Of a DNA stretch of 64,000 nt, positions 51,271 to 63,110 are shown piece after piece (the first letter of the stretch is position 1; each line of letters begins with the position of its first letter). Both the position numbers and the translations under genes were made by a program. The stretch is from Rhynchonema sp. JSB1_4 (Eukaryota > Nematoda > Chromadorea > Monhysterida > Xyalidae): contig JASAMV010002558.1 in the NCBI GenBank assembly GCA_030248065.1, positions 78,641 through 142,640 on the forward strand, read 5' to 3'. The notes beneath the pieces were generated by a model, which had not been told where the DNA came from, did not search any database, and saw nothing but the letters and a program-made list of their open reading frames with translations.

Positions 51271-54200
51271 ATGTCGGTTTCTGCTGTCACTGCAGCCACC
51301 GCGTTTGCAGGTGAGCGGTGTTGTATTATTTTTTTTACATTTTATTCGGCGAATAACTTCATAGTATTTTCTCAAAAAAATACGCCCCTCCCCTATCACC
51401 TCAGAGGCGCTCCGAGCGGAGACAGAAATTGAGGCCCGTAGCTGCACCAAGCACGAGACCAGCTCGATTCAGACACCGTCAAATGATCACTATGCGCCAG
51501 AGGTGATGTTTCAAGCTTTCTGCTCACCGGGAACCTCAGGGCTTGTTTTCTCAGTCCACCTTATAAATGACATATTATATTCGGGATAGCCTGCTTCAAA
51601 GATTTTGTCTTTGGCTGGGTGTTAATTTTCGAGAAAAGATCTGTGTCAGCGTCCAAAACCAAACTAAACATAAGGGTAACTACTGTATAAAGAGTGTTAA
51701 CTGTACCGTTGTTTTTCAGGACTCGACAATCAATCACTACAACAACAACAGTGGTAATAATTCCTGTACGAAACCCGTTGCGATCGCATCAATTCGACGC
51801 CGCTCCAGTCAGCAACCGGGCTTAGACCTTGACGTGGCCGTGAAACATCACCCAACAGCAGCAGCCCCGTACGCAGAGCAATTCCACAATGACTGGCCCG
51901 ATCATACCTATCAACCGACCACCGCTGAGCAGCTAGCCAATGTGTTGACGCATGCGGTTGGTGTCTGGATTCGCACTAACGATCACCTGGTGCACCCGTC
52001 CCAACTTGTGTGGTGACACCCGGTAGTGTTGTGCAGATTCTATGGTCTCCGACCAGTCTCAGCTCTTAGATTGATGTTCACTAACGATGCTACTCTAATG
52101 TATTGTAGCATGCCGTACAACGTATTTTAATGCATCTGATGCCGTATATGTGATATACGACCATCAAAACATCGATTACAGCCCAAATCTTGCGTGTCAG
52201 ATCGACTTTGCGCGCCCGGTTTTGCACCAGACCTGCATATATATAGTCTGTTGACTATATCTCGATATAGTGTATAAGCCCCATTCAGCGATGTTTGCAG
52301 CGGGCTGGGTCGACGCCATTCTAAATCAATGTTTTGAATGTTTCAGGCACTGCCAAGTTGGCAGTGCCAACAAAGACACGTGCCCCTGTCATCGCACGAC
52401 ACCAACAATGTTCAATGGCACTGCGCCTGAATTGGCAATGCCTGAAACATTCAAAACATTCATTTAGAAGGGCGTCGACCCAGCCCGCTCCAAACATCGC
52501 TGAATGGGGCTTTTACACTATGTCGAAATATAATCAACAGACTATAGCACACCTTGATATGCGCACTTCCAAGGCGTCCAATTCTCAATCTATGTCCGTT
52601 GATCATAAGTGCCACACGCATAATACGGTCAGGGTCATCAATGAGGATTCGCCGCTGAAAAGCCAGTGGAAACAGGAAACCCAGTACAATTGCAAGACGC
52701 TACATAGTATGAACATAGGCAAACCAGCCATACTCTGCAGTCTTAGACCATACCGCACCACCCTGAATTCTTACACACCTAAAATGTTTCAGGTTACTGT
52801 AGCCACTTGGTGCTTTCACAAGCAAACCACGCGCGACGTGGCTACAGTAACCCGAAACATTTTAGGTGTGTAAGAATTCAGGGTGATACGGTATGTCTAA
52901 GACTGCAAAGTACTGCTGGTTTGCCTATATAAACGGAAAATGTCATATAATTTTGTTCATTTCTTACATTATACCGGCGAAGCATCATTCAGTTGAAAGT
53001 CGTGGAAATTCAGCCTGTCACCGTGCTTCCCTTCCCTTAAGTACTATGTCACCACTTTTCTAGCTTTTTTAGTACTTAAGAGCAGCAAAAGTGGTGACAT
53101 AGTACTTAAGGTCTGTGTCACCACTTTTTTCCCTTTTTTAGTACTTAAGAGCAGCAAAAGTGGTGACACAGACCTTAAGTACTATGTCACCACTTTTTTC
53201 CCTTTTTTAGTACTTAAGAGCAGCAAAAGTGGTGACAGTCCTTATGTACTATGTCACCACTTTTTTCGCTTTTTCAGTACTTAAGAGCAGCAAAATTGGT
53301 GACATAGTACTTAAGGCCCGTGTCACCATTTTTGCTCCTCTTAAGTACTGAAAAACGAAAAAAGGGGGTAAAATAGAAAATGAGGGCTACCACCTCTTTT
53401 CTTCTCTTCTTAAGTAAAAAGGGAAGAAAGAGATAAAAGTTCGTGAGGTCTGTTTCTCCCCTCTTTTGCTCTTTAAGAAAAAAGAAAGAAGACACAACCC
53501 CCAGATCTACAACACCCCCTCTTCTTTTTCCTATTAATAACTAAAAAAGCACGAAAATAGAACACAGAGAATGGAGGAGGGGGAAAGGCCGAACAAGACT
53601 GAAAATTTCCACGACTTTCAACTGAATATGCTTTGCCGGTATAATGAAAGAAATAACAAAATTATATCACATTTTCCTTTTATAGCAAACCAGCAGTACT
53701 TTTCAGTCTTAGACATACCATATCACCCCTAATTCTACCCCACCTAAAATTTTTTTGTACCGCCCGTGTTCTCTTTACCACAGAGCCTAGTTCACAGTAA
53801 CTTTTTTTCTGTGCTTAGGCTACTTAAGCTAGTTCCGTTTCTATATTTTACTATTCTCTTTATCTCCTGTCTTTTCTGTTTTTTCAGCTAATCCTCCGTA
53901 TACTCTTCATATCTTATTTACAACGACGTCGAATTATCTTATTCTTACTCGAATATTCACATTACGGGCCTGAAAAAAAAATAACAAAACACAAAAAAAC
54001 TGCGGGCTGGGTCGACGCCCTTCTAAATGAATGTTTTGAATGTTTCAGGCATTGCCAATTCAGGCGCAGTGCCATTGAACATTGTTGGTGTCGTGCGATG
54101 ACAGGGCACGTGTCTTTGCGCCACGCAGTAAGCAATGTTCAATCAGTCTTTGCCTGAGTTGGCACTGCCAACTTGGCAGTGCCTGAAACATTCAAAACAT

Positions 54201-56844
54201 TGATTTAGAATGGCGTCGACCCAGCCCGCTCCAAACATCGCTGAATGGGGCTTATACAAGATATCGAGATATGGTCAACAGACTATATATATGCAGGTCT
54301 GGTGCAAAACCGGGCGCGCAAAGTCGATCTGACACGCAAGATTTGGGCTGTAATCGATGCTTTGATGGTCGTATATCACATATACGGCATCAGATGCATT
54401 AAAATACGTTGTACGGCATGCTACAATACATTAGAGTAACATCGTTAGTGAACATCAATCTAAGAGCTCAGGCTGGTCGGAGACCATAGAATCTGCACAA
54501 CACTACCGGGTGTCACCACACAAGTTGGGTCTCAGGCGAAAATCTTTCATTTTTTTGACAAATATGTTGTATCGATTTCATTTATTCTGAAACGTCGTTT
54601 GCAACACTTTTTCTAATAAAAAAGTTTTCGTCAAAAAAATCAAAAAAAAATTTTTTTTAAAAAAGCTCGTTAATTAAATTTTTTTCAACCCTGGTCTTGC
54701 CTTTTCATAGCGTCGTGATTGCAGAGCAGAGTGACGGTGTATTTCGGTCATATTGTACTTTTGTTTGAGATCTGCTTATATGACCTTCAAACCCCATGTT
54801 TCCAGGTGCCAGTGATTCCATCGCTGTGGTGTGTACACCAGCTGTACAACTGCGACCACCTAGCAGTCACCCATCCACCCGTGCAACGCGTGCTGTTCGT
54901 CTACAGCATCGTCTTCCCGGCCCTGTTTGCTGCGTCGGCACTGTACCATGCGACGTTGTTCTTACCCGCCAGGCGATACCAGTTCAGTTTATATCATTCT
55001 TCTTTTTAAATTTTCAAATTCTGCGCTTGACTTGCCTGACTGTGCGCGTTTGAATTATAAAGCTCGCGGTTTGAACAGTGCTTTTTGTGCGCTGACGATG
55101 ACCTGGCGCACCGCCAGTCTGTAAAAACAGGTCGATGCGGCAATCAAAAAGCGCTTTGCTGTATAAGCATAGTTTGTGACCTGGAAAAAGTCAAACGGTG
55201 TGCACACTTGCTATCCATGACCATCACAGATGAATCGGCCAGACTCATTTGATCCCAAAATCAGTTGTGTGAAACATCAGCCAGCCTTACAGAGCAGTGA
55301 AATACTGTGCGCACTGGTGTGATCGGTCAATGATCTTCGTGTTCGTTGCCGGATCCTACACGCCATACCTGATGTTGCGCATGTCACCTGAATGGGCGCA
55401 CACGTTCACCACCAGTCTATGGACATTGACAGCCATCGGCACTGTACAACAGCTGTTGCTGTTGAATCGGTTGGTTTGGGGGCCACACTGCACAGTGCGC
55501 TGCTCGGGATTATAGGGCATCTGCAAGACACCGCTTAAGGGCGTTTTATAGCGATGCATCTTACCCTGAAATATCAGTTTTCTAACCGCATGAGGACAGA
55601 TGTGAGCGGGGTGTGTGTTACATCCCAGCTGTTTCATGTATGCAGAATGTGGCCGAAATGTACATAGCATAATGGGGACAGTATAAATTTTTTGATTCTG
55701 TGGGTTTTGCAGAACCTGTCTGCATGGGGCATCGGAAGTTTGGCAAATTCTTATTCCGAGACAAAGACTCGCTTCAACACAAACTGCAAAAAGTTGCCTT
55801 TGTTTGTTTCAGCTACATTCTGATCGACATGGCGCTCTACGTCGGTATCATCGTTGGATACGCGGTGGTTACCACCATGTATTTGGTTGGTTGTGGAAAT
55901 TGTGCCACAAAATTTGAAAATAAATGTCAGTTGTGGTGCCTACCATTAACTGATGTTTCATAGGAGGACAGTACGGGATGGCCGATGGGCATTCTTGGCG
56001 TGGTTGTGATCGGCTGTGGCCTAGTATTCTTCTTCATGGATGGAGTCATACCGTTCGCGCACGCAATATGGCATTTGCACGTGGTCGTTGGTTAGTGATT
56101 GGGGGAATATGGTTGGGTTGTTTGTGTGTACCTATCAGTTGTATCAACAGGATGGATCCTCAGCCAGTCACTCTTCTCTTTTTGCTTTCACGTGGTCATT
56201 TGTTGCATCCTCACTGACGATGTACAGCTGCTTGGTGCACCCGTAAGTCTGTGAAAGCAGGAAGAAACGCCTGAAACCGCACTTCCGACAGATTCATGTG
56301 GACTGAATTATATCACAAATCTGGTCGGTCTGTGCGCAAGGTACTGTACTCCCTCGTTCGCACCACTTATTACAGCATGCACGCTCTTTATGCCCATCAC
56401 GATTATTATTATTCATTTCCTTATTCATTTCCTATTCATTCATACAATTATTTAATTCCGATCACAAGACTATTCATCGTAAAAAGTGGCAATTAGGGGG
56501 ATGCCTATCACCAGCTTGTAAACAAAAACATCGTTCAGACTTGGTCGCCATACCGAGGATCACTTGATGAAGGCACACCGTAGAGAAATGCGTGAAAACT
56601 GGTAGCCCATGGCATGTGCGTAGTGAGTCAGTCTGCTTATGTGCGCAGTACAAATATTCTAACTTCGTCATAATAATCATCTTCATCATCTTCGTCATTT
56701 GCAGGCGCCTTCATTCAATACCTCTCGCTCTACGCGTACACATTCTGCGGTGGGTCTGCCGCGCTGATGTTTCAAATCGGGGCCAACGACAGTGGTGGCA
56801 CTGATAAACCGCCAAGCAACACCGTTCTGGTTATGCAAGAATGA
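51271..56844 (+). CDS. PAQR-family seven-helix membrane protein, complete, 8 exons
   Basis: The progestin/adipoQ receptor and haemolysin III (CREST) family are multipass membrane proteins with a metal site, often ceramidase-like or membrane-lipid regulating. Exons: 51271-51310, 51405-51502, 51720-51956, 54806-54972, 55281-55469, 55813-55885, 55964-56090 and 56705-56844; 1071 bases, 356 residues. The first 100 residues are hydrophilic and variable. The family motifs follow: YQPTTAEQLANVLTHAV near 113-127 (E..N..TH); FAASALYHATLF (S...H); YCAHWCDRSMIFVFVAGSYT (H..CD); and DGVIPFAHAIWHLHVVV near 292-310 (H...H). Closest by eye to MMD/PAQR10-11-like members, but the subfamily is uncertain. Intron 4 needs a GC donor (AG|GCGATA at 54973). 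Intron 3 holds a 2.5-kb palindromic element nested in a SINE-like repeat. Confidence 0.93.
52765..52885. repeat. 121-bp hairpin centred inside the foldback element
   Basis: CTGAATTCTTACACACCTAA pairs with TTAGGTGTGTAAGAATTCAG. The inner arms are AATGTTTCAGGTTACTGTAG and CTACAGTAACCCGAAACATT, with a loop of about 30 bases. Almost perfect complementarity suggests a young hairpin. Confidence 0.85.
53030..53345. repeat. array of alternating inverted repeats (AAGTACTATGTCACCACTTT)
   Basis: The phrase CTTAAGTACTATGTCACCAC and its complement GTGGTGACATAGTACTTAAG alternate five to six times, separated by TTTTTTCCCTTTTTTAGTAC and GAGCAGCAAAA. Each pair can form a hairpin, and the array sits at the centre of the foldback element. 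Confidence 0.85.
55088..55145 (+). repeat. structured short interspersed repeat in PAQR intron 4
   Basis: GCGCTGACGATGACCTGGCG, a CACCGCCAGTCTG loop, AAAACAGGTCGATGCGGCAA. The GACCTG/CAGGTC stem is perfect over six pairs, but the conserved GAAAC reads GATGC. Confidence 0.7.
56211..56272 (+). repeat. structured short interspersed repeat in PAQR intron 7
   Basis: TCACTGACGATGTACAGCTG, CTTGGTGCACCCGTAAG, then GTGAAAGCAGGAAGAAACGC. Here CTGCTT pairs with AAGCAG, replacing the CCTG/CAGG pair of other copies, a two-sided change. GAAAC is present. Confidence 0.68.
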
Positions 56845-58772
56845 ATATTAAATAATCTTTGCTCCAATACAACAAGAATCATACAGCACCCAATTTTGCT
56901 GTGATATTGCATTGCGTATTTTTGAAAGTCAAGGCTCTACCTATGCAGTTGCTCTATGACTAGTCAAAATCATAACCCAGTGATATTTTTCTCCTCCCCC
57001 AAGTTGCTCATTAACTGAATCACTGACTTGTGCGATTCAAAACTTCAAGTCAATAATGGTTTCAATAACTGATTTGGTGAAACTGCGACAACTCGATCAA
57101 GCCGAACAAAGTTACGAGCTTTAATTTTGATGTTACAGACTTTTGTCTCGTGTGAATTTCTGTACAAATTGTGCAATGTTTGATTCGGGTCCACGATGAT
57201 GTGTCACGAATACGATAATGTCCGTGTGTTTGTCTGCTGTGATCTCACCGTATACTAGGGTTACCGTAACCATACGTATAGGTTACCTTTCAGTAGGCGT
57301 GTACAATTGTTGATTTCACAAAAAATTCTGTTCTGCCGTTTCTGTTACACTCCCAATCCCAACTTGCTCAATGAGGTGACGATAAATAAATCTCTGTTGT
57401 GCAATTTTCGACCGGCGTGATAAAACGGTGACTAACCTTTGTCTTGGGGTGTCAATTTGCACAAGCGCATTACTCATTGGTAAAAACATAGTTTGAACGC
57501 TACTTGTACTTACAACGGTACAATTGCACTTGTAATCTAAAGCAAACAATGAAATACACATTTTTTCAAAATGTTGTGCGTCAGTCAACCACCCAAATTT
57601 AGCACCGAGGGTGGCCAAATAATGACAAATATTATTCACTCTTTTGCCACCCTCGTTTGGAATTTACGACAAACAAACATATGTATATTTGGGAATATAA
57701 CCTCTTCGCACAGCGAACGATGATTACACCCACAGACGTTCACTACACGCCCATCACGTGAAAGATATCAGATAACGTAATGCAGTGGCGGTGTATCAAT
57801 TTGCATGATCTGCGATGTAAACAATCACCAAACACTTCCGTTTGACAAGCAAACTCGCCACACGTAAACATTGAAAGGGAAAAACTCTCACGTTGATTTC
57901 TATGCTCGCTCACGACCACAGACCACAACATAAGAGGCAAAGATCTCCAAGCCAAGTTCCAGCGAAACTGACTTTTCGGAATCGGTGCATGGGAAAGTGA
58001 CGGAAAGTGCATTATCCGATTATTAGCAACGTCAGTGCCTTTGCACATGATGCCGCATTATAGTGTGAGCCAAAAAGTTGTGTCTTCATCCCTCCTTTTA
58101 GGCACTACTTACAGGTATGTCTGTTTGGGCTAATTGTCAAATGGTTGACTGCAGTGGTCGAGAGCTGTGACACAGCAGCTTCCCAACAACGAGCGCCACT
58201 CACAGTTTGGGCGGTATGCACTTTGCTGGCATGTGGGGCGTGGTCGGGGCTTTGGCTTTGACTTGGCTACAAAATATTTTTATACAACACTCGTCCGTGA
58301 AACCTCAGACAGCTGGCCTCGTGGGCCCGTGTGCCAGACGGCCAGGCCACAAGCACAGCTACAGTACATGCACACAGGCTGCTGCTTCACCTGTAGTGTG
58401 TGTCGGTTGAGCGAAAACATTTTGTGCCAAGGCCCAAGTCAAAGTCAAATTAGACCACGACCCAATCGCCAGTGGAGTGCTGCATACCGGTCTTTGTGAA
58501 ACGATTTTTGTCAACAACCGTGCAATGCGCCGATGGGCTGTTTGTTTTTTGACTCAACGCGGCTGTAAAATGCGTTACACAGGCGCCTCTTCGAAAGGTG
58601 TTGTTGTAGACATGCGCTTGTCTTATCAGTCTGCTTTGGCTCTTATATAAATCTTCACTCATTCAAAACACTGTCCATTCAGTTTGCTTCGACACGCTTG
58701 CTTTTCTGATTTTCAAAATTGAGTTGTGCAACTGCATCAACGTTGCTTATCAATTGAAAGAGAACTATAACC
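56845..58772. other. intergenic region before the granulin gene
   Basis: Minus-strand frames 57316-57639 and 57743-58048 are open for about 100 residues each but show no domain or clear splice context. CACCGAGGGTGGCCAAATAA/TTTTGCCACCCTCG near 57605-57655 makes a short hairpin. No gene is claimed. Confidence 0.45.
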
Positions 58773-60521
58773 ATGATTCGATTAATATTCGGTCAGTGTT
58801 TCAATTTAATTTTGAATTTTAAATTTTTAATGGTTGAAAATTGTTTCAAAATCCTCATACAGTTAACAATTCTCGCTATAGCAATCAATGTCAGTGTGCG
58901 CTTAATTGGACCGGTGGACTTGCCCGAGTTTAGATTGTCGAGCCCTACTCTTGCTCGAGAACTAATGCGTGAAACAACAAGACTGGTCGAAACTATCAGC
59001 GTAATCTGTATATTACCGTCGTTAATTTAGAAGCATCACTTGACCAGATCCGATCCCCAAGTTTGCTACTGTATCAGTTATGGAGTGCGCTATACGTACG
59101 GTATACTAAGTAGGAATTGGTTGCCGATGAACCCCTCAAAGCAGGCTCTTATAAACTGTGTGTACATTACATGCTTTTCGACCCATGGTCATGTGGTAGA
59201 GGCGCACTGACGATGTCCTGGTACACTGCCCGTCTGTGGAAATAGGTTCCAAAACGGAGGATGAAAGCGCGCTGCGTAAAATAATATTTTATGTTCGATA
59301 CTTACAGCCGTTCTGGCCTCCCTGCTGATGGTACTGTGTCATCTGCCACTCATGCACAGCGTCGAAGAGAACGTACTGTGTCCGGGGACGAACAACTCGT
59401 GCCCCACCACGCAAACCTGTTGCAACTTTCACGACATCCAGATGGACGATTGTTGTCCATTTCCGAACGCAATTTGTTGTTCGGATAATTGCCATTGTTG
59501 TCCGCATGGCACCAACTGCTACCCGGATCACTGCGGACTCGTGTTGAAGGTTGGATCGGTGCTAATCGGCTTCGGTTTGCGATGTTGGGCAAAGTATGTA
59601 GTTAGGCTTCCCGGACTGGATACGAATGTGAAAAGATTGTTTCTGGGGGTTTAAATGGTCATCTTTTCCATTTGCATTGGCCCTTCGTCTGTGAAAGCAG
59701 GGCGGCGAAACGCGCAAAACTCTCTACGATTATGTTTGGGCTTGGCTTTGGTGCTGTTCCGGTATAGCGTAGGTTGCAGGATGAGAAATAAAGTTCCTGT
59801 CACTATACGGCTATTCGGTGCAGCAGGCACTCAGGTGAGCAGTGCTGAATTCTGCAATTGTATCACCATCAATGGGCATGATAACAAGGGTGCTAGAATT
59901 AAGTGTGGTGCAAAATCTGATTTCAGGCAGTGCTGTGGCTGGGGGAGGGGGGCCCCAATGGTACCCTACCCGCCCCGGCCTGGTACACTACCCCATACCC
60001 GCCCCGCTCTGGTACCCTACCCGCCCCGATTTTTGCCCTCAAAATGCCCATTTTTCGGTCAAAATTGGCAAAATTTCGACGAAAACGCTTAAAAGTGCAA
60101 AAAATCGCGCGCTACGCGCGATATATGCACTTTAGAACACATAAAATAGACACCCAAAAAGTTTGTATGGTACCCTACCCGCCCCGAGAAATCTTCTATC
60201 TCCCCCTCGCCCCTCCCAAACCGGATATCCCCCCCCAAGATTCCAGGTACACTACCCCCTACCCGCCCCGGATTTTCCACATACAATATGTACCCTACCC
60301 GCCCCGCCAAAGTAGCCACAGCACTGATTTCAGGAGAGGGTTCTTTCTTTACAAAACGAAAACTTTCTAAGGCAATGCGCTATGCTGATCGCATTGTTTC
60401 ACACATTACACTTCGTTTTCAGACCAAAGGTCGAAGACCGATTTACGTCAAGTCACCTTTGTACCGAGTGGTCAACAGTGACGTATGCAATCTGACCACT
60501 ACGACTTACCAAAGAAAGTGA
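58773..60521 (+). CDS. secreted single-domain granulin
   Basis: Granulins are small cysteine-rich secreted growth-factor-like modules. Exons 58773-58791, 59308-59549 and 60423-60521 join to 360 bases and 119 residues. Residues 1-24 (MIRLIFAVLASLLMVLCHLP) form a signal peptide split between exons 1 and 2. The granulin module spans about residues 30-85: LCPGTNNSCPTTQTCC, CCPFPNAICCSDNCHCCPHG and CYPDHCG. The standard twelve cysteines are all there, plus an extra one where family members usually have His (SDNCHCC). The tail TKGRRPIYVKSPLYRVV is basic and has no known domain. Only one module is present, unlike multi-granulin progranulins but like short parasite or invertebrate granulins. The last exon is inferred from phase and acceptor, and a small extra exon could exist between 59550 and 60422. 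Confidence 0.85.
59203..59257 (+). repeat. structured short interspersed repeat in granulin intron 1
   Basis: CGCACTGACGATGTCCTGG, TACACTGCCCGTCTGTGGAA, ATAGGTTCCAAAACGG. The stem is weaker here (CCTG with TAGG). Confidence 0.6.
59928..60326. mobile_element. hAT-type MITE flanked by ATTTCAGG duplications, in granulin intron 2
   Basis: Inverted termini CAGTGCTGTGGCTG (left) and AGTAGCCACAGCACTG (right) enclose 399 bases made of CCCTACCCGCCCCG repeats and a CGCGCGCTACGCGCG palindrome (60105-60120). The 8-base ATTTCAGG stands on both sides (59920-59927 and 60327-60334). CAGTG ends and an 8-bp duplication identify a hAT derivative. The duplicated target is itself a good splice acceptor sequence. 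Confidence 0.92.
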
Positions 60522-62166
60522 CTTTAAAAAAGTCTTCGGGAAGAAAGGAGGAAAAGGATGAACGTTGTTTTTTCAATTCTTCCCGCCGTTTGCTTTGAAA
60601 GGGATCTGAGTATTTCATTACTGGTGGTATCGTTATATTCCTTCGTTGTACATAATTCCGTTAATTATACTCTGTACGTCCGTCTAGCCTTTATGGATTT
60701 CAATGAGGTTATGACTAAATCAATGTTATGCTTTATACAATTGTTAAATATGTTACATATTTTTTAAAAGTTTCGTGATCTATACAGTGCTTTTTTATCA
60801 TGTCTAATAATTTTATTGTTGCAGCTTTTCTACTGTTTTTCATTCTCTCCTCTCCTGATAAAAAGCACGTAATCATTGGTACATTATATTGTATTAGTTG
60901 ACCTTTTATTCAGTCCACTATTTTCAATAAAAACATTTTTTCGGAAGAAAAACAACAATAAACTGTTATCTCTGGTTTGGCCTTTGGCGCCGACTCCGAG
61001 ACACACCCCGTTGAAAAAGTGCGCATCTGTCACCATGCTGTTGATGGCTGATAGGAAGACGAGTTGGGTGGCCAGGCTGCTGTGCTGTGACATAATAAAT
61101 ATAACAAATGAGTAGACAAATATGAAATTTGGAACTTGGCAATCGGTCCGAGTCCGCTAAACATTAATTAGTCAACTGTTTTCATGTTTACTTTACATTT
61201 ACACCCTTATCTGTACACCATCCGCATCACCCAGCCGTTATTTCGGTTATTATAACATGTGCGTCCGCTAGCAAGGAAAATGATTACTTTTATTCCACAT
61301 AATTCGGTGATTGGTCTTGAGGACACCGGACCTGACCATTCAGCAAGTTTATAACAGAAGCAAAAGTTTTCTTAATTTTGTTTGTTGGCTGATAAGCTGA
61401 TTCAAGGAAGAATTTCTTGGCGGAAACTTCCGATTCTGGTATGCGATGCAGCAGCTCAAAGCAATCAATCAATCATTAATACATACCTATGTACATATAC
61501 AAACTTTTCGTGAAACAAATAATATGAAAAACGCGACGAACATTTTTTCCAGCCAGTGACTCATTTTCAAAAGCAATCTTTTATGCGATAGTGCTCAAAG
61601 CATATGATCGCCCATGCTCGTAAACAACCTGAGATACCCGATTCTTTCTCATCATACTGTAGGTGTATAGTAACCCCCTTTCATTAAAAGGGTGACATCA
61701 TAAAACCACCATCATGGTGAACCCGTATCTGATGGAACCTCCTGTCTAGTTACCGCGTGCAGACTGCTATGGTGTGACCAAGCGGTGATCGATGAACGAT
61801 ACTAATAGTTGGTTTATTATGTCCCAAAAAGTGACAATAAGCGTGTTCTAGGTATTGGGAAGGCTTGCGTCAACAATTCCCGAATTATAGCTCTACTGGT
61901 TCTTATCGCTGACTGAATCGAGTGAAATCAAATTCCTCCGCCAATGTTCATCGTAAAAGCAGTGAATGAAAGATGCGAAGCATCAGCGAATTACGAAAAG
62001 TAGATGAAAGTGTCCATGGTTGTTGGTTGTGGTGGCTGCTAATCTTTTTACATTTCGAAGCGTTACATTGGTAGAATTGTTCTACATGCGATGTGCTCTG
62101 AGGGCACGTACAGATGACGCGTGTTTGGGATCGCTGTGTTAATCCGAAGTCTGATACAGCAGCTAC
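60522..62166. other. intergenic stretch, possible minus-strand 3' exon
   Basis: A minus-strand frame at 61472-61290 ends in a stop directly overlapped by GGAATAAAAG, which could be the last exon of a minus-strand gene, but its 60 residues match nothing I recognise. A second minus frame at 61093-60884 contains TDAHFFNGVCLGVGAKG, also unrecognised. Other sequence is AT-rich without visible repeats. Confidence 0.35.
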
Positions 62167-63092
62167 TAGGATCAAAGTGCCAAGGCAGTGTCGTACTTTG
62201 AGATGGCCTTCAAATTTCGATGCTATAATGGGAGAAAACAAGCATTTAGCTCTTTGTTTGATGCTACAAATGGGCAAAACAAGGCTGGACGGACGTCCAA
62301 CAGTGCTGTCAAAAAAGGCGGGGCCCCCCCGCGGCGGCCGGGCACACATACCTGAAACCATTGCAGAAACCATCTTATGAAACTGATTGTTCGCTTAATG
62401 TGTCCGTTGATTGGAATCAAACTCAGTTTCGTTTCGTACGGAATCAAACACAACGGTTTCGTTTCATATGGACCCAATGTGTTTTATTTCGACTCAGTTA
62501 CGTTTAGTTTTGACCCTGGCCCAGTTTCAAAAAAAAACTGAATCTGGTGTCCAAACGAAAATTTCGTGTTTGTTGGACTAGGTTTGTTTTCTTCGGGCTC
62601 AAGTTCAACCTCAGTATGGACTCATGCGCAGTTTTGTCCCTCTGTCCCATTTTGGCAGACTCAGGTTCGTTTGTTTCTGAACTGAGTTTCACTTTGTTTA
62701 AACACAGGCAAACTCAATTTCGACTCGTTCAAGCTAAATGTTGTTTCGTCTTCGACGCAAACGCAATTTTATTTCCACCAGACTGAGCTCAGCCTCGATA
62801 GGGTCACACCTAGTGTCGTTTCATTTGGACTGAGACACCACTTGGCTTCCCTTGGACTCAGATTTTTTCAGTTTCATACAGTGGTTTCTGCAATGGTTTC
62901 AGGTATGTGTTGGCTAGCCCGCCGCGCCGGGGCGCCCAGTACTTTGACAGCACTGTTGGACGTCCGTCCAGCCTTGTTTTGCCCATTTGTAGCATCAAAC
63001 AAAGAGCTAAATGCTTGTTTTCTCCCATTATAGCATCGAAATTTGAAGGCCATCTCAAAGTACGACACTGCCTTGGCACTTTGATCCTAGTT
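62167..63092. mobile_element. foldback element with about 225-bp inverted termini
   Basis: The left terminus CTAGGATCAAAGTGCCAAGG and the right terminus CCTTGGCACTTTGATCCTAG are exact complements, and the arms stay complementary to about 62390 and 62870 (AACAAGGCTGGACGGACGTC on the left). The 480-base centre is rich in GTTTCGTTT/TCAGTTTCG phrases. Small differences (CGCGGCGGCCGGGC against CCGCCGCGCCGGGGC) lie at the same place in both arms. No target duplication was found. Confidence 0.85.
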
Positions 63093-63110
63093 TTTACCCT
63101 TTTATCGGCA

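Larger units (their letters stand above)
52000..54529. mobile_element. 2.5-kb foldback element with about 500-bp inverted termini
   Basis: The left terminus CCCAACTTGTGTGGTGACAC and the right terminus GTGTCACCACACAAGTTGGG are exact complements. The arms run on for about 500 bases each (52000-52510 and 54002-54529), including GCATATATATAGTCTGTTGA. Each arm contains its own smaller palindrome centred on GAATGTTTCAGGCACTGCC and its complement. The middle has a hairpin at 52765-52885 and a tandem hairpin array at 53030-53340. No protein is encoded. It lies in PAQR intron 3, inside a copy of the short structured repeat (51969-51999 before it). Confidence 0.9.

Noticed and set aside
60335..60422. 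Using the MITE-duplicated acceptor at 60333 as the start of the last granulin exon
   Set aside because: The phase does not fit the preceding exon (phase 0 needed); the acceptor ending at 60422 fits.
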